From contig CAZGWN010000004.1 of NCBI GenBank assembly GCA_964528755.1, forward strand, positions 20,862 through 84,861: a stretch of DNA of 64,000 nucleotides. Reading direction: 5' to 3'. The stretch is from Raineyella sp964528755 (GTDB lineage: Bacteria; Actinomycetota; Actinomycetes; Propionibacteriales; Propionibacteriaceae). A program made the translations under genes and the position numbers. Position 1 is the first letter of the stretch; every line of letters begins with the position of its first letter. This document shows, piece after piece, positions 33,154 to 41,829 of the stretch. The notes under the pieces were generated by a model. The model did no database searches. It was not told the DNA's origin and worked only from the letters and a program-made list of their open reading frames with translations.

Positions 33154-34266
33154 ATGAGCTTCTCCCTGTTCCCTCCCCGCAAGGCCGCCAATCCACCCGC
33201 CACCCCGCCCACGCCCCCTGCCCCGGCCAGACCGCGGTACGACTGGCAGTCGGGCACCACCCCGCTCGATGACGTCGACTCCGTGGTCAACTGGGGCTGG
33301 TACGTCGACGGCGTACGCCAGGAGTGTCGGGACCTCGCCGAGGCCACCGAGCACGCGCTCAACGACGAGGGATTCGTCTGGCTCGGTCTGAAGGACCCCG
33401 ACGACGAGGACATGGCCGGCTTCGCCCGCCGGTTCAACCTGCACCCGCTGGCGATCGAGGACGCCGTCGAGGGCCACACCCGCTCCAAGCTGGAACAGTT
33501 CGGCCGGACCCTGTTCCTCGTCGCCTCCACGGTCTCCTACGTGCCCCGCAAGGAACGTCCGGAGACCTCGGAGATCGTCAGCACCGGCCAGATCATGGTC
33601 TTCGTCGGGGTGGGATTCGTGATGACCGTCCGGCGCGGCGAGCAGACCTCGCTGAAGAAGCTGCGGACGTCGATGGAGAAGCACCCCGACCGGCTGGCGC
33701 TCGGCCCGGCCTCGGTGCTGTACGGCGTGCTGGACACCGTCGTCGACTCCTACCAGCAGGTCGTGCACGACTTCGAGGAGGACGTCGACGAGGTGGAGGC
33801 GTTGATCTTCTCCGAATCCGGCGCCCACGAGGTCGATCAGGTCTACCAGATCAAGCGCGAACTGATCGAGTTCAAGCGGGCCGTCGTGCCCATCGGCGTC
33901 CCGCTGAACAACCTCGCCACCCGCTCGTACAAGGCGATCCCGCCGGAGGCGCAGGCATACTTCCGGGAGGTCTCCGACCACCACGTGGAGGCGCGCGAGG
34001 CGATCCAGTCCTACGACGAGGTGTTGTCGACCATCCTGCAGGCCTCGCTCAACCAACTGTCCGTCTCCGACAACGAGGACATGCGCAAGATCTCGGCCTT
34101 CGTCGCCATCGCCGCGATCCCGACCCTCATCGCCGGGATCTACGGGATGAACTTCGACCACATGCCCGAGTTGCACACCCCGTACGGCTACTACGTCGTG
34201 TGGGCCGTGATGATCGTGCTGATGGGTGGGCTGTTCTGGGTGTTCCGACGCAACCGGTGGCTGTAG
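33154..34266 (+). CDS. corA: CorA family magnesium/cobalt transporter
   Basis: Channel protein of 370 residues: a Pro-rich N-tail, a cytoplasmic alpha/beta domain, a long stalk helix and two C-terminal membrane helices. The selectivity motif Y-G-M-N-F ends the first helix, and the short loop M-P-E-L is present. GTG 33151 and ATG 33154 are adjacent start codons; ATG is taken because the AAGGGG site (33141-33146) is better spaced. In related genomes corA lies near the MgtE-N/DUF1003/mrp genes, as it does here 1.6 kb on. Confidence 0.93.
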   Translation: MSFSLFPPRKAANPPATPPTPPAPARPRYDWQSGTTPLDDVDSVVNWGWYVDGVRQECRDLAEATEHALNDEGFVWLGLKDPDDEDMAGFARRFNLHPLAIEDAVEGHTRSKLEQFGRTLFLVASTVSYVPRKERPETSEIVSTGQIMVFVGVGFVMTVRRGEQTSLKKLRTSMEKHPDRLALGPASVLYGVLDTVVDSYQQVVHDFEEDVDEVEALIFSESGAHEVDQVYQIKRELIEFKRAVVPIGVPLNNLATRSYKAIPPEAQAYFREVSDHHVEAREAIQSYDEVLSTILQASLNQLSVSDNEDMRKISAFVAIAAIPTLIAGIYGMNFDHMPELHTPYGYYVVWAVMIVLMGGLFWVFRRNRWL

Positions 34267-34270
34267 CGGC

Positions 34271-34780
34271 TCAGGCGAAGGGGTTCATCTTGTTGCCGGG
34301 CATCTGCGCGAGCAACTCGCGCGCCTTCGTCGTCACCTTGTGCTCGCACAACAGCTCGTAGTGGGTGGCGATCACCTGGCTGATCGAGGTGAAGTCCCGC
34401 CGCCCGCGGGTGACCGCGTAGGCGATCAGTCCGATCACCACGCTGATCAGGGCGGCCGCGGCGATCGCCACGGCCGTGATCAGGTACACGTTCGACTGGG
34501 CCGGGTAGAAGATCAGGGCCATCACCCCGAAGATCAGTCCCATCGACAGGCCGTTGGCCAGTCCCTGGTTGACCACCGTGCCCCAGTCCTTGCGACCGGT
34601 GACCCGCTCGACCTGGCGCAGGTCGGTGCCGACGATGGCCAGGTTCTGCACCGGGAACTGCTTGTCCGACAGGTAGTCGACGGTCTTCTGGGCGTCCTCG
34701 TAGGAGTCGAAGGTGCCCAGGTGCTGGGGGAAATCCAGTTCGAACAGGGACGACAGCCGTCCGGGGCCGGGCAATGCCAT
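34271..34780 (-). CDS. general stress protein-like membrane protein
   Basis: Protein of 169 residues. The N-terminal part (T-F-D-S-Y-E-D-A-Q-K-T-V-D-Y-L-S-D) is the YflT-like general stress domain with a beta-alpha-beta pattern. Two membrane helices follow (about residues 80-100 and 105-130), then a basic C-terminal tail. It is convergent with corA, 4 bp apart, and its start is 1 bp after the lyase gene stop, so it probably shares that gene's transcript. Molecular function unknown. Confidence 0.75.
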   Translation of the reverse strand: MALPGPGRLSSLFELDFPQHLGTFDSYEDAQKTVDYLSDKQFPVQNLAIVGTDLRQVERVTGRKDWGTVVNQGLANGLSMGLIFGVMALIFYPAQSNVYLITAVAIAAAALISVVIGLIAYAVTRGRRDFTSISQVIATHYELLCEHKVTTKARELLAQMPGNKMNPFA

Positions 34781-34781
34781 G

Positions 34782-35792
34782 TCAGGCTTCCTTTCCGGGG
34801 TTTTCGGTCGGGGTCATCCCCGCGGCACGTCCGCGGGCGGCGAGGACGGCGGCCAGCTTCATCCCGGCCTCGTCGACCATCTCATCATCCACCACGATCG
34901 CGCCCACCGCACCGCCGGCCGCCGAGGTGGCCTCCCGATAGCGCGTCATGATCCGCTCCGCCCGGTCGTAGGTGGCCTGGTCGGGGGTGAAGATCTCGTT
35001 GCCGGCCTCGACCTGGGCGGGGTGCAGCACCCACTTGCCGTCATAACCCAGCGCCGCCGAGCGGCGGGCCGCGGCCCGGAAGCCCTCCACGTCACGGATC
35101 GCCACGTAGGGCCCGTCGATGGCCGCGATCCCGTTGGCCCGGGCCGCGACGAGAATACTCATCAGCACATGGTGGTAGGCATCGGCGAGCTCGTAGCCGG
35201 CCGGCTGAGCGCCGACGTTGAGGCTGGTCATCCCCATCGACGCGGCGAAGTCACCCGGCCCGTACACCAGCGACCGCATCCGTGGCGAGGCGCCGGCGAT
35301 CGCGTCGGCATTGAGCAGGCCGCGGGCGTCCTCGATCTGGGCCTCGATCCCGATCCGGCCGACCGGCAGGTCGTGGGTCCGTTCGACCTGGGAGAGCAGC
35401 AGGTCCAGGGCCCGGATGTGGTCGGGGCCGGTCACCTTGGGCAGGACCAGCGCGTCGATGCGGTCCCCGGCCCCGCGCACGATCTCCAGTACGTCGGCGT
35501 ACGTCCAGGCGGTGGTCCAGTCGTTCACCCGTACGGTCAGCGTCGGCGCGGCCCACTCCCGGTGCAGGTAGTCGACCACCCGGGCCCGCGCCTCGGACTT
35601 CGCGGCCGGGGCCACCGCGTCCTCCAGGTCGAGGAAGACCGCGTCCACGCCCAGGCCGAGGGCCTTGGTGAGGAACCGGTCGCTGGACCCGGGCACGGCG
35701 AGCACCGTGCGGCGGATCGCGGCGCCGGCCGCGGACGGCACGCTCGGGGAGGACAGGGGCGGCGAGGACGGGGGTACGGTCGGCGATGTCAC
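34782..35792 (-). CDS. HpcH/HpaI aldolase / citrate-lyase beta-like (CitE-like) protein
   Basis: TIM-barrel lyase of 336 residues. Seen: R-R-T-V-L-A-V-P-G-S-S at the barrel start, F-L-D-L-E-D-A-V with the metal acidic residues, R-V-N-D-W, L-V-L-P-K-V, E-A-Q-I-E-D-A-R and G-P-G-D-F-A-A-S-M-G. This matches CoA-ester lyases of the malyl-CoA or citramalyl-CoA type more than free citrate lyase, because no alpha or gamma subunit genes are present. GTG 35792 is 6 nt after TAGGGT (35804-35799). The first 25 residues are Pro/Ser-rich and may not be folded. Confidence 0.85.
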   Translation of the reverse strand: MTSPTVPPSSPPLSSPSVPSAAGAAIRRTVLAVPGSSDRFLTKALGLGVDAVFLDLEDAVAPAAKSEARARVVDYLHREWAAPTLTVRVNDWTTAWTYADVLEIVRGAGDRIDALVLPKVTGPDHIRALDLLLSQVERTHDLPVGRIGIEAQIEDARGLLNADAIAGASPRMRSLVYGPGDFAASMGMTSLNVGAQPAGYELADAYHHVLMSILVAARANGIAAIDGPYVAIRDVEGFRAAARRSAALGYDGKWVLHPAQVEAGNEIFTPDQATYDRAERIMTRYREATSAAGGAVGAIVVDDEMVDEAGMKLAAVLAARGRAAGMTPTENPGKEA

Positions 35793-35798
35793 GCTCCT

Positions 35799-35832
35799 AC
35801 CCTAGTTTGGCGACCGGGCGAGCGAGTACCCT
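35799..35832. promoter_or_regulatory. compact divergent leaderless promoter pair
   Basis: Only 46 bp separate GTG 35792 (minus) from GTG 35839 (plus). Each has a TANNNT hexamer exactly 6 nt before it: TAGGGT (35804-35799) and TACCCT (35827-35832). The -35 zones must overlap the opposite promoter, so the two genes cannot be regulated fully independently. Confidence 0.6.
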
Positions 35833-35838
35833 CCCCTC

Positions 35839-37188
35839 GTGGCCGCTTCCAACCAGTCGATCTTCGTGTCGCGTCTGCGTCGACTGCCCGTCCTCGACAC
35901 CACCGGTGACAAGCTGGGCACCGTACGCGACGTGGTGGTCCAGGTGCGGTCGGCCGGGCGGGCGCCGCGGGCCAAGGGTCTGGTCGTCGAGCTCTTCGCC
36001 CAGCACCGCGTCTTCGTCCCGATGATCCGGATGCGCACCATCGAACAACTGGCCGTGACCATCTCCGGGGTGCTCAACACCCGCCGCTTCGAACGGCGGG
36101 AGACCGAGATGCTGGTCGTCCACGACCTGTTCGACTCCCAGGTCCGCCGCCGCGGCGAGGACCGGCCGGCCTGGATCTACGACGTGTCGATCCGGCAGGC
36201 CCGATCCCACGACTGGGAGATCGACGAGGTGGCCCTGCGGGAACGCAGCGCGGGCCGGTTCTCCCGGCGGACGTACGACACCATCGTGCCGTGGAGCGAC
36301 ATCGACGTGTTCGTCGTCGGCGCCGGCCGGTCCACCCGAGAAGTGCTGGCGCAGATGGAGGACATGAAGGCGGCCGACATCGCCCGCGAGCTGCACGACA
36401 TGAGCCCCCAGCGCCGATCCGAGATCGCTGCCGCGCTGGACGACGAGACCCTGGCCGATGCCCTGGAGGAGTTGCCCGAGGACGAACAGGTCGAGTTGAT
36501 CCAGGCCCTGGAGGTCGAACGTGCCGCCGACGTCCTGGAGGAGATGAACCCGGACGACGCCGCCGATCTGGTCGCCGAACTGACCCCCGAGGTTGCCGAA
36601 CGCCTGCTCAACCGGATGGAGCCCGAGGACGCCCGTGATGTCCGACGGCTGCTGTCCTACGACGAGTACACCGCCGGCGGCCTGATGACGCCCGAACCGA
36701 TCATCCTGGCCCCCGACGACACGGTGGCCACGGCGCTGGCCCGGGTCAGGGTCGAGGAGGTCACGCCGGCGCTGGCCGGGATGGTGTACGTGACCCGGGC
36801 CCCGCACGAGGCGCCGACCGGGCGGTTCCTCGGCGCGGTGCACTTCCAGCGGCTGCTCCGTGAGCCGCCGTCGTCCCTGGTCTCCGGGCTGGTCGACACC
36901 GATCTGGAGCCGCTGCGCCCCGACGCCCACATCTCGACCGTCAGCCGCTATTTCGCCACCTACAACCTCGTCTGCGCGCCGGTCGTCAACGAGGACCGGC
37001 AGTTGCTCGGGGCCATCACCGTCGACGACGTCCTCGACACGATGCTGCCCGACGACTGGCGCGGCGACCAGATGGACGGGCTGGCACCATCCGAGACGAA
37101 CTGGATGGCCGAGCGGATCGCCCGCGACCTGGAACTGGCCCGATCACGCCACGGCCCGATCACACCACGGCCCGGACGGCAGGGGTGA
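35839..37188 (+). CDS. PRC-barrel / MgtE N-terminal / CBS protein without channel domain
   Basis: Soluble protein of 449 residues. Residues about 5-150 hold two PRC-barrel-like stretches, 165-290 the helical MgtE N superdomain (repeated A-A-D-x-x-E-E-M and L-L-x-x-M-E-P-E-D-A helices), and 290-420 a CBS pair beginning G-G-L-M-T-P-E. There is no membrane domain, so it can sense magnesium or nucleotides but not transport. Homologues beside DUF1003 and mrp are usual in actinobacteria. It ends 2 bp before the DUF1003 gene. Regulation of magnesium homeostasis is an inference. Confidence 0.87.
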   Translation: MAASNQSIFVSRLRRLPVLDTTGDKLGTVRDVVVQVRSAGRAPRAKGLVVELFAQHRVFVPMIRMRTIEQLAVTISGVLNTRRFERRETEMLVVHDLFDSQVRRRGEDRPAWIYDVSIRQARSHDWEIDEVALRERSAGRFSRRTYDTIVPWSDIDVFVVGAGRSTREVLAQMEDMKAADIARELHDMSPQRRSEIAAALDDETLADALEELPEDEQVELIQALEVERAADVLEEMNPDDAADLVAELTPEVAERLLNRMEPEDARDVRRLLSYDEYTAGGLMTPEPIILAPDDTVATALARVRVEEVTPALAGMVYVTRAPHEAPTGRFLGAVHFQRLLREPPSSLVSGLVDTDLEPLRPDAHISTVSRYFATYNLVCAPVVNEDRQLLGAITVDDVLDTMLPDDWRGDQMDGLAPSETNWMAERIARDLELARSRHGPITPRPGRQG

Positions 37189-37190
37189 GG

Positions 37191-37706
37191 ATGTCTGAGG
37201 ATCTCAGCACTCCGGGACGCCAGCGGCTGTGGCGGCGGCACAGCGTGGAGGGCGACGACGCGTTCGGCCGGTTCGCCGAGGGGTTCGCGCGGTGGATGGG
37301 CACGCCCGCGTTCCTCGGCTGGATGACCGTCTTCGTCACGGTCTGGGTGATCGTCAATGTGGTCGGGCTGTTCGGGTTCCGCTGGGATCCGTACCCGTTC
37401 ATCCTGCTCAACCTGTTCTTCTCCACCCAGGCGTCCTACTCGGCCCCGCTGATCCTGCTGGCCGAGAACCGTCAGACCGACCGCGACCACGTCCGTCTGG
37501 CGGAGGACCGCAAGCAGGCCGCGCAGAGCCGTGCGGACATGGACTTCCTGGCCCGGGAGATCGCCTCGCTGCGTGCCTCGGTCAGCGAACTGGCCACCCG
37601 TGACTACCTGCGCTCGGAGTTGCGGTCCGAGCTGCGCGCGCTGCTGGCCGAGCTCGGCGAGGACGATGGCGACGGCCCGGCCGACCCCGCGCCGCGGCCG
37701 GAGTGA
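37191..37706 (+). CDS. DUF1003 membrane protein
   Basis: Protein of 171 residues with two membrane helices (about residues 43-62 and 68-88) and the DUF1003 hallmarks F-x-W-D-P-Y-P-F-I-L-L-N-L-F-F-S, Q-A-S-Y-S-A-P and the following conserved R-Q-x-x-R-D. A charged coiled coil completes the C-terminus. ATG 37191 is close to the purine-rich GGGGTGAGG. It is co-directional with, and 2 bp after, the MgtE-N gene. No biochemical role is established for the family. Confidence 0.88.
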   Translation: MSEDLSTPGRQRLWRRHSVEGDDAFGRFAEGFARWMGTPAFLGWMTVFVTVWVIVNVVGLFGFRWDPYPFILLNLFFSTQASYSAPLILLAENRQTDRDHVRLAEDRKQAAQSRADMDFLAREIASLRASVSELATRDYLRSELRSELRALLAELGEDDGDGPADPAPRPE

Positions 37707-37785
37707 GTGGAACGGGGGTGGGCCGGGCGGATCGGGCGCCGGACCGGGCCGGAGCCGGTTGTCGACGCAGGTTAGCCTGTGGGGC

Positions 37786-38961
37786 ATGTCCGACGTCGTG
37801 ACGACTCCTGCCGACCACCCCCTGATGAAGGCCGTCGTGGCCAATCTCTCGCGCGTCCAGGACCCCGAGATCAAACGCCCGCTGATGGAGCTGGGGATGA
37901 TCCCCGCGGTCAGCATCGACGACGACGCCGTGGTCACCGTGTCGGTCCTGCTCACCGTCGCCGGTTGTCCCTTGCACACCACGATCCGCTCCGATGTCCA
38001 GCGTGCGGTCGCGGGGATCCCCGGGGTCGGCGGCGTACGGGTCGACCTGTCGGTGATGACCGACGAACAGCGCCGCGAGTTCTCCACCCAACTGCGCGGC
38101 GGCGTCGCCCAGCACGAGATCCCCTTCGCCAAGCCCGGCAGCCTGACCCGGCTGCTGCTGGTGGCCTCCGGCAAGGGCGGGGTCGGCAAGTCCTCGGTGA
38201 CGGCCAACCTCGCCCTGGCCCTGGCCGCCGCCGGGCACCGGGTCGGCATCCTCGACGCCGACATCTACGGCCACTCGATCCCACCGATGCTGGGACTGGC
38301 CGACGAGCAGCCGACCCTGGTCGAGGACCACATCATGCCGGTCCCGTACGGGGACGTGAAGGTGATGTCGATCGGGATGCTCAAGCAGCGCCGCGACCAG
38401 GTGATCGCCTGGCGCGGGCCGATCCTCGACCGGGCGCTGCAGCAGATGCTCGCCGACGTCTACTGGGGTGACCTGGACGACCTCGTCGTCGACCTGCCGC
38501 CGGGCACCGGGGACGTGGCGATGTCCCTGGGCCAGAAGCTGCCCAACGGCGAGGTCATCGTGGTGACCACCCCGCAGGCCGCGGCCGCCGAGGTCGCCGA
38601 GCGCGCCGGGACGATGGCCGACATGATGCACCAGCGGGTGATCGGGGTGGTGGAGAACATGTCCTACCTGGAGACCACCTGTCCGCACTGCGGGCAGGTG
38701 CACCAGGTGGAGATCTTCGGCCACGGCGGCGGGGAACAGGTCGCCCGCACCCTCAGCGGGCGGCTGGGCTACGAGGTCCCGCTGTTGGCCCGGATCCCGC
38801 TCGACCCCGATCTGCGCGCCGACGGCGACGCCGGTACGCCGGTGGTCGCCCGCGACGAGGAGACCCCCGCCGGACGGGTGCTGCACGAGCTGGCCGCCAC
38901 TCTCGGCGCCCGGCCCCGCGGTCTGGCCGGCCAGCAGCTGGGGGTGTCGGTGGTCCGCTGA
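37786..38961 (+). CDS. mrp: Mrp/NBP35-type iron-sulfur carrier ATPase
   Basis: P-loop protein of 391 residues thought to deliver Fe-S clusters. It has an N-terminal MIP18-like domain (about residues 10-90), a deviant Walker A S-G-K-G-G-V-G-K-S-S, switch D-A-D-I-Y-G-H-S, V-V-D-L-P-P-G-T-G-D, and the C-P-H-C pair near residue 300 that bridges the cluster between subunits. ATG 37786 lies 7 nt after TAGCCT (37773-37778), suggesting leaderless translation. Confidence 0.93.
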   Translation: MSDVVTTPADHPLMKAVVANLSRVQDPEIKRPLMELGMIPAVSIDDDAVVTVSVLLTVAGCPLHTTIRSDVQRAVAGIPGVGGVRVDLSVMTDEQRREFSTQLRGGVAQHEIPFAKPGSLTRLLLVASGKGGVGKSSVTANLALALAAAGHRVGILDADIYGHSIPPMLGLADEQPTLVEDHIMPVPYGDVKVMSIGMLKQRRDQVIAWRGPILDRALQQMLADVYWGDLDDLVVDLPPGTGDVAMSLGQKLPNGEVIVVTTPQAAAAEVAERAGTMADMMHQRVIGVVENMSYLETTCPHCGQVHQVEIFGHGGGEQVARTLSGRLGYEVPLLARIPLDPDLRADGDAGTPVVARDEETPAGRVLHELAATLGARPRGLAGQQLGVSVVR

Positions 38962-39033
38962 GGGCCGGGGCGCGTCCGGGGCCGGGGGCGACCCCGGGGC
39001 CGGTCAGAGGCCGGTCCGAGCTCCCCCTCCCAT

Positions 39034-39101
39034 CAGCGGCCACGCCTGGTTTCAAAAGCCACGAGTCGACGTGTGGCTTTTGAAACCAGGCGTGGCCGCT
39101 G
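39034..39101. terminator. perfect 29-bp inverted repeat between convergent mrp and tatB
   Basis: Arms 39034-39062 and 39073-39101 pair without mismatch around a 10-nt loop (GAGTCGACGT). It lies between the ends of two convergent genes, so it could stop transcription from both sides. There is no T-run, as is usual in high-GC genomes. The arm length is far above a normal terminator stem. Confidence 0.6.
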
Positions 39102-39130
39102 GCGTTCAGGGCACTCCACCGGACCGGGAC

Positions 39131-39682
39131 CTACGTGGCCTCCGGGTCGTACGGGGTCGTCGTCGCGGACCCGGCCCCGGTTTCCGCCTCCGGACCGTCC
39201 ACGGCGGATGCCCCGGGATCCGGCCCGTCGCCCTCAGGATCTGTGCCGTCACTGGACGCCTCACCGCCGACAGACTCGCCACCCGCATCGGCACCCGCCA
39301 TCGCCGCCTGCCCGGCGGCCAGTTCCTGCTCGTCGACGACGCCGTTGCCGTCGGTGTCCAGTGCCCGGCGCATGTCGGTCGCGGCATCGTTGAGTTCATC
39401 GCTGGCCGAGCGCAGCGTCGACACGAGGTCATCGACCCCGTCCAGGCCACCCTGGCGCATGACGTAGCGCCGCACCGACCCGCGCGGGTCGGTGATGTCG
39501 AAGTCCTCGAAGCCGGGGCCCAACTCGGACCGTACGGAGGTCTGTGCGTTGTTGGCCACCTGCCGCAGGAAGTTGATGATCCTGGCCGCCTTGCGGGCCA
39601 CGTCGGGGAGCTTCTCGGGTCCCCAGAGGATGATGGCGATGATCACGATGACGGCGATCTCGCCCGCTCCCAGACCGAACAC
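39131..39682 (-). CDS. tatB: Tat translocase subunit TatB
   Basis: Protein of 183 residues: an N-terminal membrane helix (G-A-G-E-I-A-V-I-V-I-I), the G-P-E-K-L-P hinge and an amphipathic helix, as in TatB of the twin-arginine pathway. The acidic tail contains a complete EF-hand loop at residues 109-120 (D-T-D-G-N-G-V-V-D-E-Q-E), which is not part of the usual TatB plan. GTG 39682 is 6 nt after TAGCGT (39694-39689), whose first three bases are the htrA stop codon. Proximity to htrA matches the mycobacterial order. Confidence 0.88.
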   Translation of the reverse strand: MFGLGAGEIAVIVIIAIILWGPEKLPDVARKAARIINFLRQVANNAQTSVRSELGPGFEDFDITDPRGSVRRYVMRQGGLDGVDDLVSTLRSASDELNDAATDMRRALDTDGNGVVDEQELAAGQAAMAGADAGGESVGGEASSDGTDPEGDGPDPGASAVDGPEAETGAGSATTTPYDPEAT

Positions 39683-39691
39683 AGCCCTACG

Positions 39692-40909
39692 CTAGCCCAC
39701 TCGCCCGGCCAGGGTCGCCTGCGCCTGCCGGGTGGCTCCGTCCCGGCGGTACTCGACGGTCACCACATCCCCCGGGCGGTGACGACGTACCTGGACGATG
39801 AGGTCCACCCCGCGGCCGAGCGGCACCTGGTCGATCGACAGCACCACGTCGCCTCGCCGCAGGCCCGCCTCCGCCGCCGGGCCCTTGCCCTGGACCGAGG
39901 TGAGCCGAACGCCGACACCGTCGCCGGTCGCCTCGGCCTCCGCGCCGATGACCGGGTAGCGGACCTTCCCGTCGGTGATGAGTTCATCGGCCACGGGCAG
40001 CGCCTCGTCGATCGGCATCGCGAACCCCAGCCCGATGCTGCCGGCGTCGGCGCGGGTGTCGTCGGCCGTGAGGATCGCGGAGTTCACCCCCACCACCCGG
40101 CCCGCCGCGTCCACCAGCGCTCCGCCGGAGTTGCCGGGGTTGATCGCGGCGTCGGTCTGGATGGCGTTGATGTAGGGCACGGGATCATCCGATCCCTCCT
40201 CCGCGGCCCCCACCTGCATGCCGCGGTGGACCGTCGACACGATCCCGGTGGTCACCGTACCGTCGAGGCCCAGTGGGGCGCCCACGGCCAACACCGGGTC
40301 TCCCACCCCGACATCGTCGGAGTCGCCGGTGGCCGCCACCGCGACGTTGTCCCCCAGCTCGTCGAGGTCGACGCTCAGCACGGCCAGGTCGTACGCCTGG
40401 CTGGCACCGACCAGGGTCGCCTCGGCCCGCCGCCCGTCGACGGCCCCGACGGTGATGTCGCCGCCGTCGAGGGCGACCGCAATCACGTGCCGGTTGGTCA
40501 GCAGGTGGCCGTCGGCGTCGAGGACGATCGCCGATCCGCTGCCCTCGTCACCGTTGTCGCCGGTGACCCGCACCGAGACCACCGACCGCTGCACCTGGGG
40601 CCCGACCACGGCGGGATCAAGGACGGCGGCCACGGGAGTCTCCACCGGTGTCGCCGCGGCCGACTGGCCCGCCGGTGTGGCCGGGGCCGAGGCGAGACGG
40701 GCACCGGCCCAGCCGGCCGGCACGCCGACGACGCCGGCGGTCAGTCCCGCGACGAGGACGGTCACCCACCGGCGCGGCGCCGTACGGCCGGAGGTCGACG
40801 GTGCAGGTGGCGTCGGCGTGGGTGCCGTGATCGGTGCGGCGACCCATCCGGCCGGGGCCGGCCCGGGCACCCCGCCGGCGTCGACATCCCCGGGGTCGGC
40901 GGCCCCCAT
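39692..40909 (-). CDS. htrA: HtrA/DegP-like membrane serine protease with PDZ domain
   Basis: Envelope protease of 405 residues: a Pro-rich cytoplasmic N-tail, one membrane helix (about residues 48-68), a trypsin-like domain and a C-terminal PDZ domain. The catalytic triad is intact: His141 (T-N-R-H-V), Asp174 (A-Y-D-L-A-V-L) and Ser261 (G-N-S-G-G-A-L). The PDZ ligand groove appears as P-A-A-E-A-G-L-R-R-G-D-V-V. It degrades or refolds damaged exported proteins. The start is 2 bp from the dapA stop, so the two are co-transcribed. Confidence 0.92.
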   Translation of the reverse strand: MGAADPGDVDAGGVPGPAPAGWVAAPITAPTPTPPAPSTSGRTAPRRWVTVLVAGLTAGVVGVPAGWAGARLASAPATPAGQSAAATPVETPVAAVLDPAVVGPQVQRSVVSVRVTGDNGDEGSGSAIVLDADGHLLTNRHVIAVALDGGDITVGAVDGRRAEATLVGASQAYDLAVLSVDLDELGDNVAVAATGDSDDVGVGDPVLAVGAPLGLDGTVTTGIVSTVHRGMQVGAAEEGSDDPVPYINAIQTDAAINPGNSGGALVDAAGRVVGVNSAILTADDTRADAGSIGLGFAMPIDEALPVADELITDGKVRYPVIGAEAEATGDGVGVRLTSVQGKGPAAEAGLRRGDVVLSIDQVPLGRGVDLIVQVRRHRPGDVVTVEYRRDGATRQAQATLAGRVG

Positions 40910-40911
40910 GG

Positions 40912-41820
40912 TCAGAGGAGTCCGGCGGCGCGCAGCGTGGCCGCGAAGGTGTCGATCTGGGACTGCTCCGGCAACATCTGCGGAGGCCTCAGACCGCCGA
41001 CGGGAAGGCCTTGGAGAGCCAGCCCGGCCTTGACCATGCTGCAGCCCTGGGCGGCGAAGACGCCGGTGAAGACGTCCAGGGCCCGGCGGTGGATGGCCAG
41101 CGCCTCCTGCTCGTCGCCGGCGAACCAGGCATCGAGAAGGCGCCGGACCAGCCCGCCGGTGAAGTGGGTGGACGTGCCCACCACCCCGGTGCCGCCGACC
41201 GCCAGCAACGGCAGGGTGTACGCGTCGTCCCCCGAGTAGTACGCCAGGCCACTGTCCCGGATCACCCGGGCCGACTCGACGATGTTGCCCTTGGCATCCT
41301 TGACCGCGACGATCCGCGGATGCCGGGCGAGCGCGAGGAGGGTGTCGGTCTCCACCGGGATCCCGGCCCGCTTGGGGATGTCGTAGATCACGACCGGCAG
41401 GTCGGTGGCATCGGCGACGGTGCGGAAGTGCACCAGCAGCCCGGACTGAGGCGGCTTCGAGTAGTACGGCGCGACGACGAGCAGCCCGTGCGCGCCGGCG
41501 TCGGCAGCCTGGCGGGCCAACTCGACGGTGTGTCGGGTGTCGTTGGTGCCGACCCCGGCGACAATCCGGGCCCGGTCACCGACCTCGTCGACGACGGCAG
41601 TGACCAGCGCCGCCTTCTCCGCGTCGGTGGTGGTCGGAGCCTCACCGGTGGTGCCGTTGACGACCAGTCCGTCGTGACCCAGGTCGTCGACGAGGTGGGC
41701 GGCGAGGGCTCGCGCGGTGGGCAGGTCCAACTCACCGTCGCTGTCGAATGGGGTGACCATGGCGGTGAGCAGTCGTCCGAAGGGCGGCTCACCGGTCTGG
41801 TGCGAAGTGAGCACGGTCAT
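40912..41820 (-). CDS. dapA: 4-hydroxy-tetrahydrodipicolinate synthase
   Basis: TIM-barrel aldolase of 302 residues, first step of the lysine/diaminopimelate branch, joining pyruvate and aspartate semialdehyde. Schiff-base Lys174 (V-A-V-K-D-A-K), Tyr146 (V-I-Y-D-I-P) and the G-T-T-G-E carboxylate-binding loop are present. ATG 41820 is 6 nt after TAGAAT (41832-41827); the TAG of that hexamer is the stop codon of the biotinyl-carrier gene. dapE, dapD and dapC follow within 13 kb. Confidence 0.94.
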   Translation of the reverse strand: MTVLTSHQTGEPPFGRLLTAMVTPFDSDGELDLPTARALAAHLVDDLGHDGLVVNGTTGEAPTTTDAEKAALVTAVVDEVGDRARIVAGVGTNDTRHTVELARQAADAGAHGLLVVAPYYSKPPQSGLLVHFRTVADATDLPVVIYDIPKRAGIPVETDTLLALARHPRIVAVKDAKGNIVESARVIRDSGLAYYSGDDAYTLPLLAVGGTGVVGTSTHFTGGLVRRLLDAWFAGDEQEALAIHRRALDVFTGVFAAQGCSMVKAGLALQGLPVGGLRPPQMLPEQSQIDTFAATLRAAGLL

Positions 41821-41829
41821 GGCGGGATT

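Noticed and set aside
39071..41239. 722-codon plus-strand frame opposite tatB, htrA and dapA
   Set aside because: Covers three genes with clear minus-strand families; no recognisable domain in its own translation.
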